Assembly: GCA_016630955.3 (NCBI GenBank)
Contig: CM049998.1
Location: 1,240,001 to 1,304,000 of the forward strand
Length of the DNA: 64,000 nucleotides
Direction of reading: 5' to 3'
From: Didymella arachidicola
Lineage: Eukaryota; Ascomycota; Dothideomycetes; Pleosporales; Didymellaceae
A program made the translations under genes and the position numbers. Below the pieces are notes generated by a model, which did not search any database, had not been told where the DNA came from, and saw only the letters and a program-made list of their open reading frames with translations. Each line of letters starts with the position of its first letter. Position 1 is the stretch's first letter. Positions 42,603 to 52,486 of the stretch are shown one piece after another.

Positions 42603-43491
42603 ATGGATCAGGCCAAGCTGGCACGCATGCAGGCGTCGGTGCGCATTGGTACGTTGACTCCCGCCATTCTGGAGCCATTGGCTGTGGAAGAGACGGTATT
42701 TTGAAGCTTGGAGGGCAATGGATTAGCTAACACGAGTGGATAGGGTAAGCAGACCTCTCCCTCGAAATTTGGCAGCCCCGCCCATACCTCACCGCAAACC
42801 CCCAGAAACGCCACATGGGCACCACGGGCGCGGCATCTGAAGCTTGGGGGCACGCTGGATGTGGAACACGAGGCTAATTGGGTGATACAGTGGAAAGGGC
42901 ACACCCCGCAGGAAGGTCAAGAAGGTCCACAGGGCCGCTGGCACCGACGACAAGAAGCTCCAGGCGGCGCTCAAGAAGCTGAACGTCCAGCCCATCCAGG
43001 CCATCGAGGAGGTCAACATGTTCAAGAGCGACGGCAACGTCATTCACTTCTCTGCACCAAAGGGTGGGTCCACACTTCCAGCCTTGTGAAGTGGCCTTAG
43101 GGAGCTGCGTCAGGCTTCATGTGCAAAGCGTTACAGTCGCTGAGCACATTGGGTTCTGCCAGTCCATCCACACCAAGCAGGCGGAATGCGCTACAGCAGC
43201 TAACACGGATACCCAGTCCACGCCTCGGTACCCGCCAACACCTTCGCCATCTACGGCGTCGGTGAGGACAAGGAGCTGACCGAGCTCGTCCCCGGTATCC
43301 TCAACCAGCTCGGCCCCGACTCGCTCGCATCGCTGCGCAAACTCGCCGAGAGCTACCAGAGCATGCAGAAGGAGAAGGGTGAGGCCGGCGAGAAGGACGA
43401 CGATGAGGACGATGACGACATCCCCGACCTCGTTGCTGGCGACAACTTCGAGTCGGCCGAGAAGGCTGACAACAAGCCCGATGTCGAGTAA
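42603..43491 (+). CDS. EGD1: Nascent polypeptide-associated complex subunit beta
   Basis: It is the ribosome-bound chaperone partner of NAC-alpha that guards emerging chains. Exons are 42603-42648, a single nucleotide at 42744, 42891-43063 and 43217-43491, giving 495 nt and 164 residues. The ribosome-binding motif RRKVKK is at residues 22-27, the NAC domain at about 35-105 ([21 protein letters not shown]), and the tail is acidic ([11 protein letters not shown]). The one-base exon is required: without it the total is 494 nt and the frame is lost, with it the conserved RIGGKGTPRR is read. Both flanking introns have good donors (GTACGT, GTAAGC), AG acceptors and CTAAC/CTAAT branch sites. Confidence 0.9.
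42744..42744 (+). other. One-nucleotide exon (or stepwise intron junction) in NAC-beta
   Basis: Intron 1 (42649-42743) ends GGATAG, one G follows, and intron 2 starts GTAAGC at 42745. After removal of intron 1 this G completes the donor context ATTGG|GTAAGC, so ordered splicing, intron 1 first, would make the transcript. This is close to the stwintron concept of stepwise-removed introns. Confidence 0.72.
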
Positions 43492-44424
43492 ATTGGCTCT
43501 ACGGGAAGTAACCGAGGGAGCGAAGTGTAGAAACAACGCAGCGCAGAGATGCAGCGGAGATCTACGGGCGTCTTGTTATGGGTAGCACACCTAAGCCCAT
43601 GCAGTCATCAGCTTCGTTTGAGTTGGGCAGTCGCGGTGGATCGATGATGCGGACACCAGACTGGCGTATCATGAAAGATCTGAAATGAAAAATATCCCAG
43701 CACGCAACAGAGGCTTCTTATGCAGATCGTGACTCTCGACGAACTACATGCCAGGCGTCCATACGCGTTAAACCTCAGCCGAAGTTCAAGGAGCTCGCCA
43801 CCTAGAAGGCAGAGCAACTAACCGCGAGATAATAAGCACTTCGAACAGTCTGTCAAGGCGAATTCCGTGTGCAGCAGCCATGACATACGTTACCTGCGAG
43901 CTGTCAGGAAGGGCGTGGCTCTACAATATTCCTGACAAGGCCAAGGCAGGCGTGATGACCAGCCTCGCCGCCAGGCGCATGAGACGTGGAGGGAGCTACC
44001 GAGACTAAACGGCAACGAGATTAGCACTGCGGGTTTCGACCATTGTTTCCGAGCATCCACCAACTCTCCATCTCTCATTGAGCACCCTGCTTCATCGCAA
44101 CATCCACACAGATTCTTGATGCCTGGAAAGCTTTCCTGATGTTGTAGCTGCAGGGCGCAAAGCTTTCCAACAATAATGTTATGGTCGCACCATCCATGTT
44201 CCACCACTAACCTCAGTCCATCTGGTGCGGCTTCCGAGATCTCGGCTCCCCATACCTAGTCCTCAGACACCCTGAAGCTTAGGGCAAGCTCAACTTTATT
44301 TTGGGCACGCCGCTGTCTTGCATTTGCTTTCGTTGCGTCGCATGCGCTGTTGATCCGCCATCTGTCTTCTCCTCTCCTCATTTAAGCCTTCAACGATACT
44401 CTCTGTCTGTCCACCGTTGTCAAC
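43492..44424. other. Intergenic, no supported gene
   Basis: About 930 bp hold the NAC-beta 3' flank and the promoter of the FSP1-like gene. Open frames on both strands are short and featureless. Confidence 0.45.
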
Positions 44425-45705
44425 ATGAGCACAGAAACGATTCTCGTCCTAGGAGGATCTTATGCCGGCATCAGCGCCGCTCACTACGCACTGAAGCACA
44501 CAATCCCACAGCTTCCAAAGAAAGAGGATGTTACATACAATGTCACCCTCGTCAACCCTTCGAAAGATCTGTATTGGCGCTTCGCCGCACCACGAGCACT
44601 CGTCTCGAAGCAGATGATGCCCTACGACCAGATCTTCTACCCAATCGAGACAGCCTTTACATACGCATTCCCGAAGTTCAAGTTCGTCCAAGGCACAGCA
44701 ACGCACGTCGATGCCGCGGGGCAAAGTGTGAGCGTGCAGACCGTCAATGGCGAGCAGCAAACCATTCCTTACGCAGCACTCGTCATCGCAACAGGGTTCA
44801 GCACACCAAGCCCATTGTTCACACAAGCCACAGATCGTGCGGCTCTCGAGGACGTGTATGACGCCTTTCAGCGAACGCTCAAGACTGCGAAGACCGTCGT
44901 CATTGGCGGTGGCGGCCCCGTGGGCGTCGAGACGGCAGGTGAAGTGGCTGAGATTCTGAACGGACGGCCAGGCTTCTTGGGCGCAGGACCGAAGAGCCCA
45001 GTCGCAACCGTCACACTTGTATGCGCAGACAAGAAGCTGCTGCCGGTGCTGCGTGAAAGTATCGGCGCAACCGCAGAAGGCTTCCTGAAGAAATTGGGTT
45101 GCGGCGTAAAATACAACACACGCGTGGTGTCCGCATCCAAGAGCTCTGACGAACCCGGCGCGAAGACACGTGTCGAGCTATCCAACGGCGAAATAATGGA
45201 CGCCGACATCTATATCGATGCCACAGGCAGCCGGCCAAACACATCCTTCCTGCCCAAGGACTGGTTGGACAACCGCAACAAAGTTGCCTGCAACCCAAAA
45301 ACGCTGCGCGTCGAGCACGAATCTGCGGGCCCACGCATCTACGCCCTCGGCGACGTGGGAAGCTACACACGTGGCGGAGTCATGGATTTGAGCCTTGCAG
45401 TCCCCGTGGCAATGACAAACATGAAGCAGGACCTGCTCAAGCACCTCTCCGGCACTGTGTTCGCATGCGACCGCCACTATAGCCCTAATCTCAAGGAGCA
45501 GCAGATCTGTCCGATTGGCACGCAGAAGGGCGTAGGTGCGTTCAATGGGTTCAAGGTGCCGAGTCAGATGGTGTGGATGATCAAGGGGAGGGATTATTTG
45601 ATCAGTCAGCTGGCGCAGAGCACGATGCGTGGTGACGAGTGGAAGAAGGAGAAGAAGTGGACGCCAGTGAAGGACTTTGGTAAGGCGGGACTGAGCCAGG
45701 GCTGA
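44425..45705 (+). CDS. AIF/FSP1-like FAD-dependent NAD(P)H oxidoreductase
   Basis: It belongs to the AIFM2 (FSP1/AMID) group of pyridine nucleotide-disulphide oxidoreductases, which reduce quinones with NAD(P)H. It is a single exon of 426 residues. The N-terminal FAD Rossmann motif is VLGGSYAGISA (about 7-17). The second nucleotide site is VVIGGGGPVGVE (about 155-166). The conserved ALGDVG block (about 310) binds FAD, and the ATGS motif (about 270) is also present. There are no redox Cys pairs, as expected for this group. No presequence or membrane span is visible. Confidence 0.88.
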   Translation: MSTETILVLGGSYAGISAAHYALKHTIPQLPKKEDVTYNVTLVNPSKDLYWRFAAPRALVSKQMMPYDQIFYPIETAFTYAFPKFKFVQGTATHVDAAGQSVSVQTVNGEQQTIPYAALVIATGFSTPSPLFTQATDRAALEDVYDAFQRTLKTAKTVVIGGGGPVGVETAGEVAEILNGRPGFLGAGPKSPVATVTLVCADKKLLPVLRESIGATAEGFLKKLGCGVKYNTRVVSASKSSDEPGAKTRVELSNGEIMDADIYIDATGSRPNTSFLPKDWLDNRNKVACNPKTLRVEHESAGPRIYALGDVGSYTRGGVMDLSLAVPVAMTNMKQDLLKHLSGTVFACDRHYSPNLKEQQICPIGTQKGVGAFNGFKVPSQMVWMIKGRDYLISQLAQSTMRGDEWKKEKKWTPVKDFGKAGLSQG

Positions 45706-47382
45706 AATGTGGCGAGTGGGTTGTTTGCTGTGAGGGCGAGTTCGTGGTCTGCTTTTGCCTGAAACTCAGCGGGAATACCCAGAAGGCATAATTATCACGA
45801 CAGCAACTGTAATCATCTCGTTTCCAAATGTCACCTAGACCACCATTCATACGTCGATGGGACCAGGATATCGTCTCCTTCGCTTGAGACTGCCTCCTCC
45901 ATATCGATGAGATGTCACATCACATACTCTCAACATCCGCGAACCTGTCAGTCCTCGTCCATCTGACACCGGGGAAAAGCAAATGCTGTGCAACGGCTGC
46001 TCGCTCGCGTGGCAGCCCGACGCCGTTTCACAAGCCTTGGTTCGGCGAGCTCATGCATGCTGATCGAAAGATGCATCGGCAGAAAAGTCTCCTTGCGTCT
46101 AAACACATGCCGTGCGATGCATGTCCGGCACTTCATTGGTATCTTGTCCGCCGAAACGCATCCTGGTGTCTTTCCTGGAGTCGGCGATGCAGATGTATTG
46201 AGAACTGGCGCGGCTGCAAGTCAGGATACGAGGGTTTATGGAAAGCGTTCGGCAGTGTAAGAACAGGCAGATATTTAGTGATACCATGGATATAAGAGGC
46301 TGACGCATCCTAGCTTCGTCCGTACGAATTTTGTAGTCGGCGAGCTCGCAAACAAATACGCAAATCAGACCGACGGCCCGATGTTATACTCCCGAAGCAA
46401 CGCGAAGCCTGCGTGCTATACCGAGCACACTATCATCTTCGATAACAACACTAGCTCTTCGAAGGGTTTATGCGCTGTCGTGGTGTTGACGGTTATGAAG
46501 TGTGATGCCGTCGGCGTTCGAGGGAAGCCGCTCCGTGGAATGTGGACGCCGCTATGCCGATCATGCTTCCTTCTTGTGACCCAAACTTCGGCACCCCTAG
46601 ACTACGCTTGAGTATCGAGGCACAATCTCCGGAGCAGCGCCCATTGACTCGCGATCTCCCACATTAATACCCGTTTTATTGGAAGGCGTAACACAGCAGC
46701 GTCTACGATGGATCTCCTAGCATGGCGTCGCCGACTGCAGACGGCGAAGTATAGATGAAACCCACAGATCTTGCGCCGACTGCTGCGCAGAGCTGCGAGA
46801 ACAACTCCACTATCACGCGATTCTCGCTCCTGAAACAAGACACAACGGCGACACGACAACGCCCACCAGTGCGCCAGTCATCAGCCTCGAGCTCGCGTAC
46901 CATGCCCGTCGCCAGCGCCCAGTGTCGCCGACATCCCGCTTCGAGACGCCACCAAGCGCGATCCACGTTCAGGGACCGCACTAGGCGCAATGAGGATGCG
47001 TGATGGACACACTAACTGTGCAATGTTGCTGCAGGTAGAATAATCCGCGTCAAATTGCACTTATCGCCCCGGCTCATGCCCAGTTCGCCGACTAGGGATG
47101 AAGAGCCGGCTTTGATTGGTGAGAGAAGCGTCGAAAGGGTGTTGTTGACAGGGCATCGGCGTTCTTGATGGAGCCCAGCGACGAGTGTAAGAGATGGCAG
47201 CCGGGCCTAGTAGACCTTTCTTTGGTAAAACACTGAAGGCTAATGACACTTTTGTTGTGTTCGGTACGCTACCGGGCCACTGTATTTCCTTCACCCGTCA
47301 CTCGTCTGCTGCCTTTGTGCTCTTTGTCTCTTTGTTCAAGATCTCTGATGACTAGACAGCGCGAGGCTGAAAGGTAGTCCGG
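45706..47382. other. Intergenic, no supported gene (1.7 kb)
   Basis: The longest gene-poor gap in the unique part. An 82-codon + strand frame at 46755-47003 and a 127-codon frame at 45912-46295 lack homology features, and I did not accept them. The last part should contain the promoter of the YeeE-like gene. Confidence 0.45.
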
Positions 47383-48438
47383 ATGTTCACTCCCATTGAA
47401 ACGACCATTGGTGCGCTGCTGCTGCATCAGGCAACCAGCAACTTGCTCTACCAGAATGGCAGTATCCTAGGTCTATCGGGGTTGCTGAGACAGCTGATGG
47501 CAGCGCCGACGGTGGAGGTAGTCGGTTTCTTTGCAGGCATGGCAGCGAGCTATCCTTTGCTTGGGGCTCTGGTACCAGAGCTCGTAACCATATATCCTTC
47601 GGTAGCAGTTACGGCTCAGTCCGTACTCTTCACGACTGGTGTTGCAACTTTGATAGGCTGGGGAACCAAGGTACGTAAGGTCGACTCCATCGAACGGAAA
47701 CAAGAAGCTAATCTTGGGCAGGCATCGAATGGCTGCACGTCTGGACACATGCTCTGCGGACTTTCGCGTCTCAGCGGACGTTCTGCGGTAGCAACTGCGA
47801 CCTTTTTCACTACCGCGCTTCTCACACATCACTGCGCCCATCCAAGCCCTTACACCGACGCATGCCCCGGCGATATCCCCTGCTACATGCCCAACTATCC
47901 GCCTGCAGAAACAACCCTCTCGCTTACCCTTCTCGCCAGCAGTGCAATTCTCGCCGCCAGAACAATACCCCACTTCCTCACTTCGACATCGCCCAGCACC
48001 TCCAGCAGCAAAACCGTCTTCGATTCGCACGGTGCAGCACGCACGGCAACGCAATTCTTTAGCGGTCTTCTCTTTGCTCTCGGCCTGCAGATCTCCGGCA
48101 TGGCGCACCCAGCTAAAGTCACCTCCTTCCTCTCCTTCCCCGTCATGCAAGCCTGGGATCCGTCGCTCGCTCTTGTCGTCGTCTTTGGCGTGCTTCCAAA
48201 CCTCGTCACGATCCAGAGGAGAGGCTTTACACAGCCGCCGGCGTTTAGCAAGGCGTTCAACCTGCCCACCAAGACGATGAGGGATGTGGATGTCAGGTTT
48301 GTGGCAGGAGCTGTGGCTTTCGGGATTGGCTGGGGGTTGACAGGGACGTGTCCTGGGCCAGCGGTGTTGAGAGCTTTTGCGCAGCCGGTCTGGGGAGTGA
48401 TGTGGTTGGGAGGGTTTTGGCTCGGGGACAAGATATGA
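47383..48438 (+). CDS. YeeE/YedE family sulfur-compound transporter
   Basis: It is a polytopic membrane protein of the YeeE/YedE (DUF395, sulphur transport) family, in bacteria a thiosulfate importer (TsuA). The substrate in fungi is inferred. Exons are 47383-47670 and 47722-48438 (1005 nt, 334 residues), and the 51-nt intron (GTACGT...GGGCAG, branch GCTAATC) is in frame and open. About eight or nine hydrophobic spans are visible. The conserved Cys motifs are NGCTSGHMLCG (99-109) and TGTCPGP near the C-terminus. The second half also has the GxxFxxG-type block FALGLQISGM. It could be an old acquisition from bacteria, but the intron shows it is well established. Confidence 0.87.
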   Translation: MFTPIETTIGALLLHQATSNLLYQNGSILGLSGLLRQLMAAPTVEVVGFFAGMAASYPLLGALVPELVTIYPSVAVTAQSVLFTTGVATLIGWGTKVRKVDSIERKQEANLGQASNGCTSGHMLCGLSRLSGRSAVATATFFTTALLTHHCAHPSPYTDACPGDIPCYMPNYPPAETTLSLTLLASSAILAARTIPHFLTSTSPSTSSSKTVFDSHGAARTATQFFSGLLFALGLQISGMAHPAKVTSFLSFPVMQAWDPSLALVVVFGVLPNLVTIQRRGFTQPPAFSKAFNLPTKTMRDVDVRFVAGAVAFGIGWGLTGTCPGPAVLRAFAQPVWGVMWLGGFWLGDKI

Positions 48439-49283
48439 GTATCGTGAGGACCACAGGACGAGGTGAGATTGCGCGATTCTTTTGTGATACCCCAATACAT
48501 TTTCTTTGATCAGTTTCTGGCTTTGCGCACTTGCTGTGCTGATGTTTCTTCCAGACAATAGGTGCGTGGCTGGCTGGTTCCTTCTTCCTCACGTCTCAGG
48601 CACTGACCCTGCATGTCGCTGGCGATTAGCACTTGCTTTGACGCGAAATGTCAGTACAGGGATCGATGTCTGAGGCTGCCGCCAACTACTGTCACAACTT
48701 TTATCTCGACCGCCAACCTAGGCGTGGTTGCCTGCGCGCACAGACCGTCGGACGAAGTCTCATAAACATGAACGCCCTTCGTGCACAGCAGACAACTTGG
48801 AAATATCGCATCTGCCGGCTCTGTCGTCTCATCAGCCTTCTTTTGTCGGCCTCGAGTCTCGCCACACTGTGCCTTACATTATACATATACAAACCGAAGC
48901 TCTGCTGAAGAGCACCACTGCGTATATCGAAGAAGCTGGCTGTTCTACACTTTTAGCCTCAGTACTTCGGGATCCCAAGCCTTCACTTGGGTCTTCGCCT
49001 GTTTTACTGCTCTCGCGCCGTGTCAGCTACGCTGGATGGTCCACGACCCTTTCTCCAACGACTCCGGATCGCTATAGAACCCTCCAACCAAGTGAAGGTG
49101 CACCACAAACTTGCGCTAGTTGTGCGAAAGCCTCTATCCTAGTCTGTCGCACATATATTACTCATTGACCACCGTTACTCGCAGCATCTTGCGCGCGAAC
49201 AACCTCAACAGTTGCACGTTCCCAACGAATGTCACAGTTCCACGACCCAAGTAAAATAGCTTCGCTCCTAAATTGACAGTATC
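48439..49283. other. Intergenic, no supported gene
   Basis: About 845 bp between the YeeE-like and RBR genes. Open frames overlap each other in all phases and show no domain. Confidence 0.45.
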
Positions 49284-50790
49284 ATGGCTAAGTCCTGCGT
49301 GATCTGTGGGGGTGATGAAGCTGGCGGCGATACACTTCTCGAAGCGCCTTGTCAGCGACACTGGGTCTGCACTGATGATGTTGGCAGCTTCTTCGAGCGT
49401 GCTACTGAGAACGAGAGCTTGTATCCACCGAAGTGTTGCGACCAGATCTTCCTTCTTGACACGTACGAGCAACATATGCCCTTGGACACACAATGGGCGT
49501 TTCAGATGAAAGAGCAGGGCGAATATTCTGTACTGGCCAAGTAGGTCTCCAGCTTTCAGGCTACCATGGCTTTTACTGACACGCATAGATACCGTGTCTA
49601 CTGCGCAAACCCTTCTTGTTCGAAGTTCATCAGCCCGGCTTCGCATGTGAAAGACCCTACTACCGACATCAGCTACGCCATCTGCATGGACGATGCTTGC
49701 CGTAAACTCACCTGCACAACCTGCAAAGCACTACTAGATGACGTGGAAGGCCACAGCTGTGAGCACAACGAGGATCACAGGAAGTTCAAGGAGATAGCTG
49801 CGGAAAAGGGTTTCAAGGAATGTCCAACCTGCGCTTCTACGGTCGAGCTTAGTGAAGCGTGCAACCACATTCTGTATGTTCAAGTCTGTCTCCCCGCATG
49901 CTAAAGTGCTGATGACTAGTAGATGCCAATGCGGCGCCGAGTTCTGTTATGTATGTGGCGAGTCATGGCAAGGCATGCATGGCTGCCCACACTATGGTCC
50001 CGCCATCTACGACGAGGAGGGTTACAATCAGGACGGATTCCACCGCGACACCGGCCTTGATCGAGAGGGTCAGACGCGTCTACGCGCTATCACGGACGCG
50101 GACAATTCGGACGAGGACGCAGACGACGATCCAGACGAGCACCACTTCGTCCTGCAGCACGTCGATGCAGCTATGCGTGCCACATTCAATAGGCTTCCGC
50201 ATCAAGACCGTGAGGCGTTTATATTGAATCTCCAGATCCAGCTCTTCGAGGAACGCGGCGTCACCTTTGACCTCCCGGACGAACCTAGACGAGATAATGA
50301 CGGCCCCGACGATGAGGACGAGGACGAGGACGAGGACGAGGATATCGACGACCTAGACGAGGACGGCTATCTCGGCGACATGCACAACCGTATCAAGGAT
50401 GAAGACAGCGACATCGACGGTGACGGCGACACCAACGCCGATGGCAAAGATGAAGACCCGGATACTACTGAACAGAGCAACAGCGCCCAAGACATAGGGC
50501 AAAGTAATCCACCGTTGGCCACAGACATCACAGCCTCAGGTAGTGTCAACGAAGCACTCACAAGGCCAGATGGCGCGCTCATTGGTACCGTAGGTATGGA
50601 AGAGTCTTTCGATGCTATCGCACAGGGCCTTGGCGCGTTTAGAAATGGTGCATCATCTTCGGCTACCAGCCCAGACACGGACCGACCCGCAACTCCAATG
50701 GAAGTGGACTCAACGGAGCAAGGTATCAAGCAGGAGCAGGAGCTTTCAACAGAGACGCCGGGATTATGGCCAGACGACAAAGACTTGTAG
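49284..50790 (+). CDS. RBR (RING-IBR-RING2) E3 ubiquitin ligase
   Basis: RBR ligases take ubiquitin from E2 onto a RING2 cysteine before passing it to the substrate. Exons are 49284-49540, 49589-49873 and 49923-50790 (1410 nt, 469 residues), with introns of 48 and 49 nt. A RING1-like Cys/His set starts CVICGGDEAGG (5-15) and ends PPKCC. IBR covers about 87-140 (YCANPSCSKF, CTTCKALL, HSCEH). RING2 is CPTC...EACNHILCQCGAEFCYVCGESW (in two parts, about 165-205), and the Cys in EACNH is the likely catalytic one. The rest is very acidic (repeated DEDEDE) and probably disordered. The target is unknown. Confidence 0.88.
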
Positions 50791-51232
50791 ATCCGGCTCT
50801 TCGGCTGGGATATTTAGCAGCAAGGTCTGAGTGCTCTCCAACAACACTTTAAGAGTAGTGAGCTATGGAGACGGCATCTCGAGCCTTGCAGTAATGGTCG
50901 TTGCTGCGGGACGTGGTGGAGAATCACTTATAAAGGAAAGACGACATAGGCAGGGTGCTCAACGCCACCAACGAGGTGATTGTGTTCTCGAGAGCATACA
51001 AATTGCAGAAAGTTCTTGATGGATCGGTGGATGCTGTTGTTTAATTGTTGTCCAGACGCGAGACCGCGTGACGTCATTAACTATTCGCGATTTTTGGCCG
51101 GCGCCAACGCCGACAACTTCGATGATGATGAATAATGAACGGACAGCGAGAGTGGGGACTGAGTCCAACAAGTTTAATAACAACTTGCCTCCACTATCAG
51201 ATAGCAATTACTTGATTGAAATCCACCACCAT
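50791..51232. other. Intergenic, promoter of the SDR gene
   Basis: About 440 bp without a gene. No clear regulatory element was identified. Confidence 0.45.
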
Positions 51233-52189
51233 CATGTCTAACAGCAGAATTGGCGTTGTCACTGGGGCAAATAAGGTACCTGCGCTCAACAGGCCTGTGG
51301 ACCCAGCTAACATCAGCAGGGCATTGGCCTCGCAATTGTCCGCCAGCTGGCTCTTCAGTACCTCAAGTCACCTCTGAACAATGGTCCCTTCCTCATCTAC
51401 CTTACGGCGCGCGACAAGGGTCGAGGCGAGGCCGCGCTGAAGCAACTCGAACAAGACTCTCAGTTGAAGCAAGCCAAAGCTCTCAAAGCAGATGGTGGCC
51501 TCGCAGAGATTAAGTACCACCATCTGGACATCACAGACGAAACGAGCATCGTGAAGCTCGCAAAGTATCTAAAAGAGTCGCACACAGAAGGCATCGACTT
51601 TGTCATCAACAATGCCGGCATCGCGCTGAACGGCTTTGGTACGCTTCCCACCATTGCACCCCCGCCCATATTAACACAGTCAGACTCGAATATCGTCAAA
51701 GAGACCCTCCACACAAATTACTACAACACCATGCTCGCCTCACACACGTTCCTCCCCCTCCTCAAACCCACCGGCCGCATCGTAAACGTCGCTTCCTCCT
51801 CGGGCGCACTGTCAAAATACTCAGACACCGTGCGCGAGCGCTTCCTGTCCGCAAAGACCGAGGACGACATCACGGCCATCATGCGCGACTTTGCGTCTGC
51901 GGTGGAGCAAGGGAAGGAGAAGGACGCTGGGTTCCCGAGCGCGGCGTACGCGACGAGCAAGGCGGGATGTATCGGTGGTACCAAGGCGCTTGCCCGTGCG
52001 GAGAAGGAAAAGGGAGGAAGGAAGTTGGTTAACGCGTGCTGTCCGGGTTATGTCAACACGGATATGACCAAGGGCAATGGGACGAAGACGCCGGATCAGG
52101 GTGCGCAGACGCCGGTGCTGCTGGCGATTCAGGATATTGGGGGCAAGACGGGGGAGTTTTGGAGGGGTGAGAAGGTTATTGAGTGGTGA
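51233..52189 (+). CDS. Short-chain dehydrogenase/reductase, carbonyl-reductase-like
   Basis: This is a classical SDR similar to NADPH-dependent carbonyl reductases (CBR1 type), which reduce ketones and quinones. Exons are 51233-51274 and 51320-52189 (912 nt, 303 residues) with a 45-nt intron. The cofactor motif TGANKGIG (10-17) is split by that intron. NNAGIA marks the structural motif, SSSGAL holds the catalytic Ser, and YATSK gives the catalytic Tyr and Lys. The helix inserted before YATSK is typical of monomeric carbonyl reductases. The Copia element begins 79 bp after the stop codon. Confidence 0.9.
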
Positions 52190-52268
52190 AGAGGATGTGA
52201 AGTCGAGTTTAATGAAATGGTACCTAAGTGTTCCTCTCTTCGTTGGTGGGACTGTGAGCAACAAATTC

Positions 52269-52390
52269 TGTGTGCGGGCAGAGGCCAGGCGTAGAAAAGA
52301 GGGACTAGGTTGTTTCCTATCTAATGAGGGGAAGAGGGAATATACACCCTACAGATGATTATGTAACAGAGCACGTGATGCTGGCTAACA
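52269..52390 (-). repeat. Copia 3' LTR
   Basis: It is 122 bp, identical to 57502-57623. It lies just downstream of the convergent SDR gene, so SDR transcripts may run into it. Confidence 0.95.
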
Positions 52391-52400
52391 CACCCCCCCA
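52391..52400 (-). other. Copia polypurine tract
   Basis: On the element strand TGGGGGGGTG lies directly before the 3' LTR. This is the position and composition of the plus-strand DNA primer. Confidence 0.8.
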
Positions 52401-52486
52401 GCTTGAGTGAATAGCAAGAAACGAAAGCTGTAAATGAGCGTCTTGCGTCTCCAAAGCTAGACGTCTTACTCTGTAGGACCCTCTGT

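Noticed and set aside
43117..43536. 139-codon minus-strand frame over NAC-beta exon 4
   Set aside because: Antisense shadow. The + strand encodes the conserved NAC domain end.
45912..46295. 127-codon + strand frame
   Set aside because: Cys/Trp/Arg-rich composition typical of chance translation. Overlapping frames of equal quality exist on both strands.
46755..47003. 82-codon + strand frame starting with ATG
   Set aside because: It is low-complexity, rich in Arg/Ser/Thr, without intron or family signal. It could be real but there is no support beyond length.
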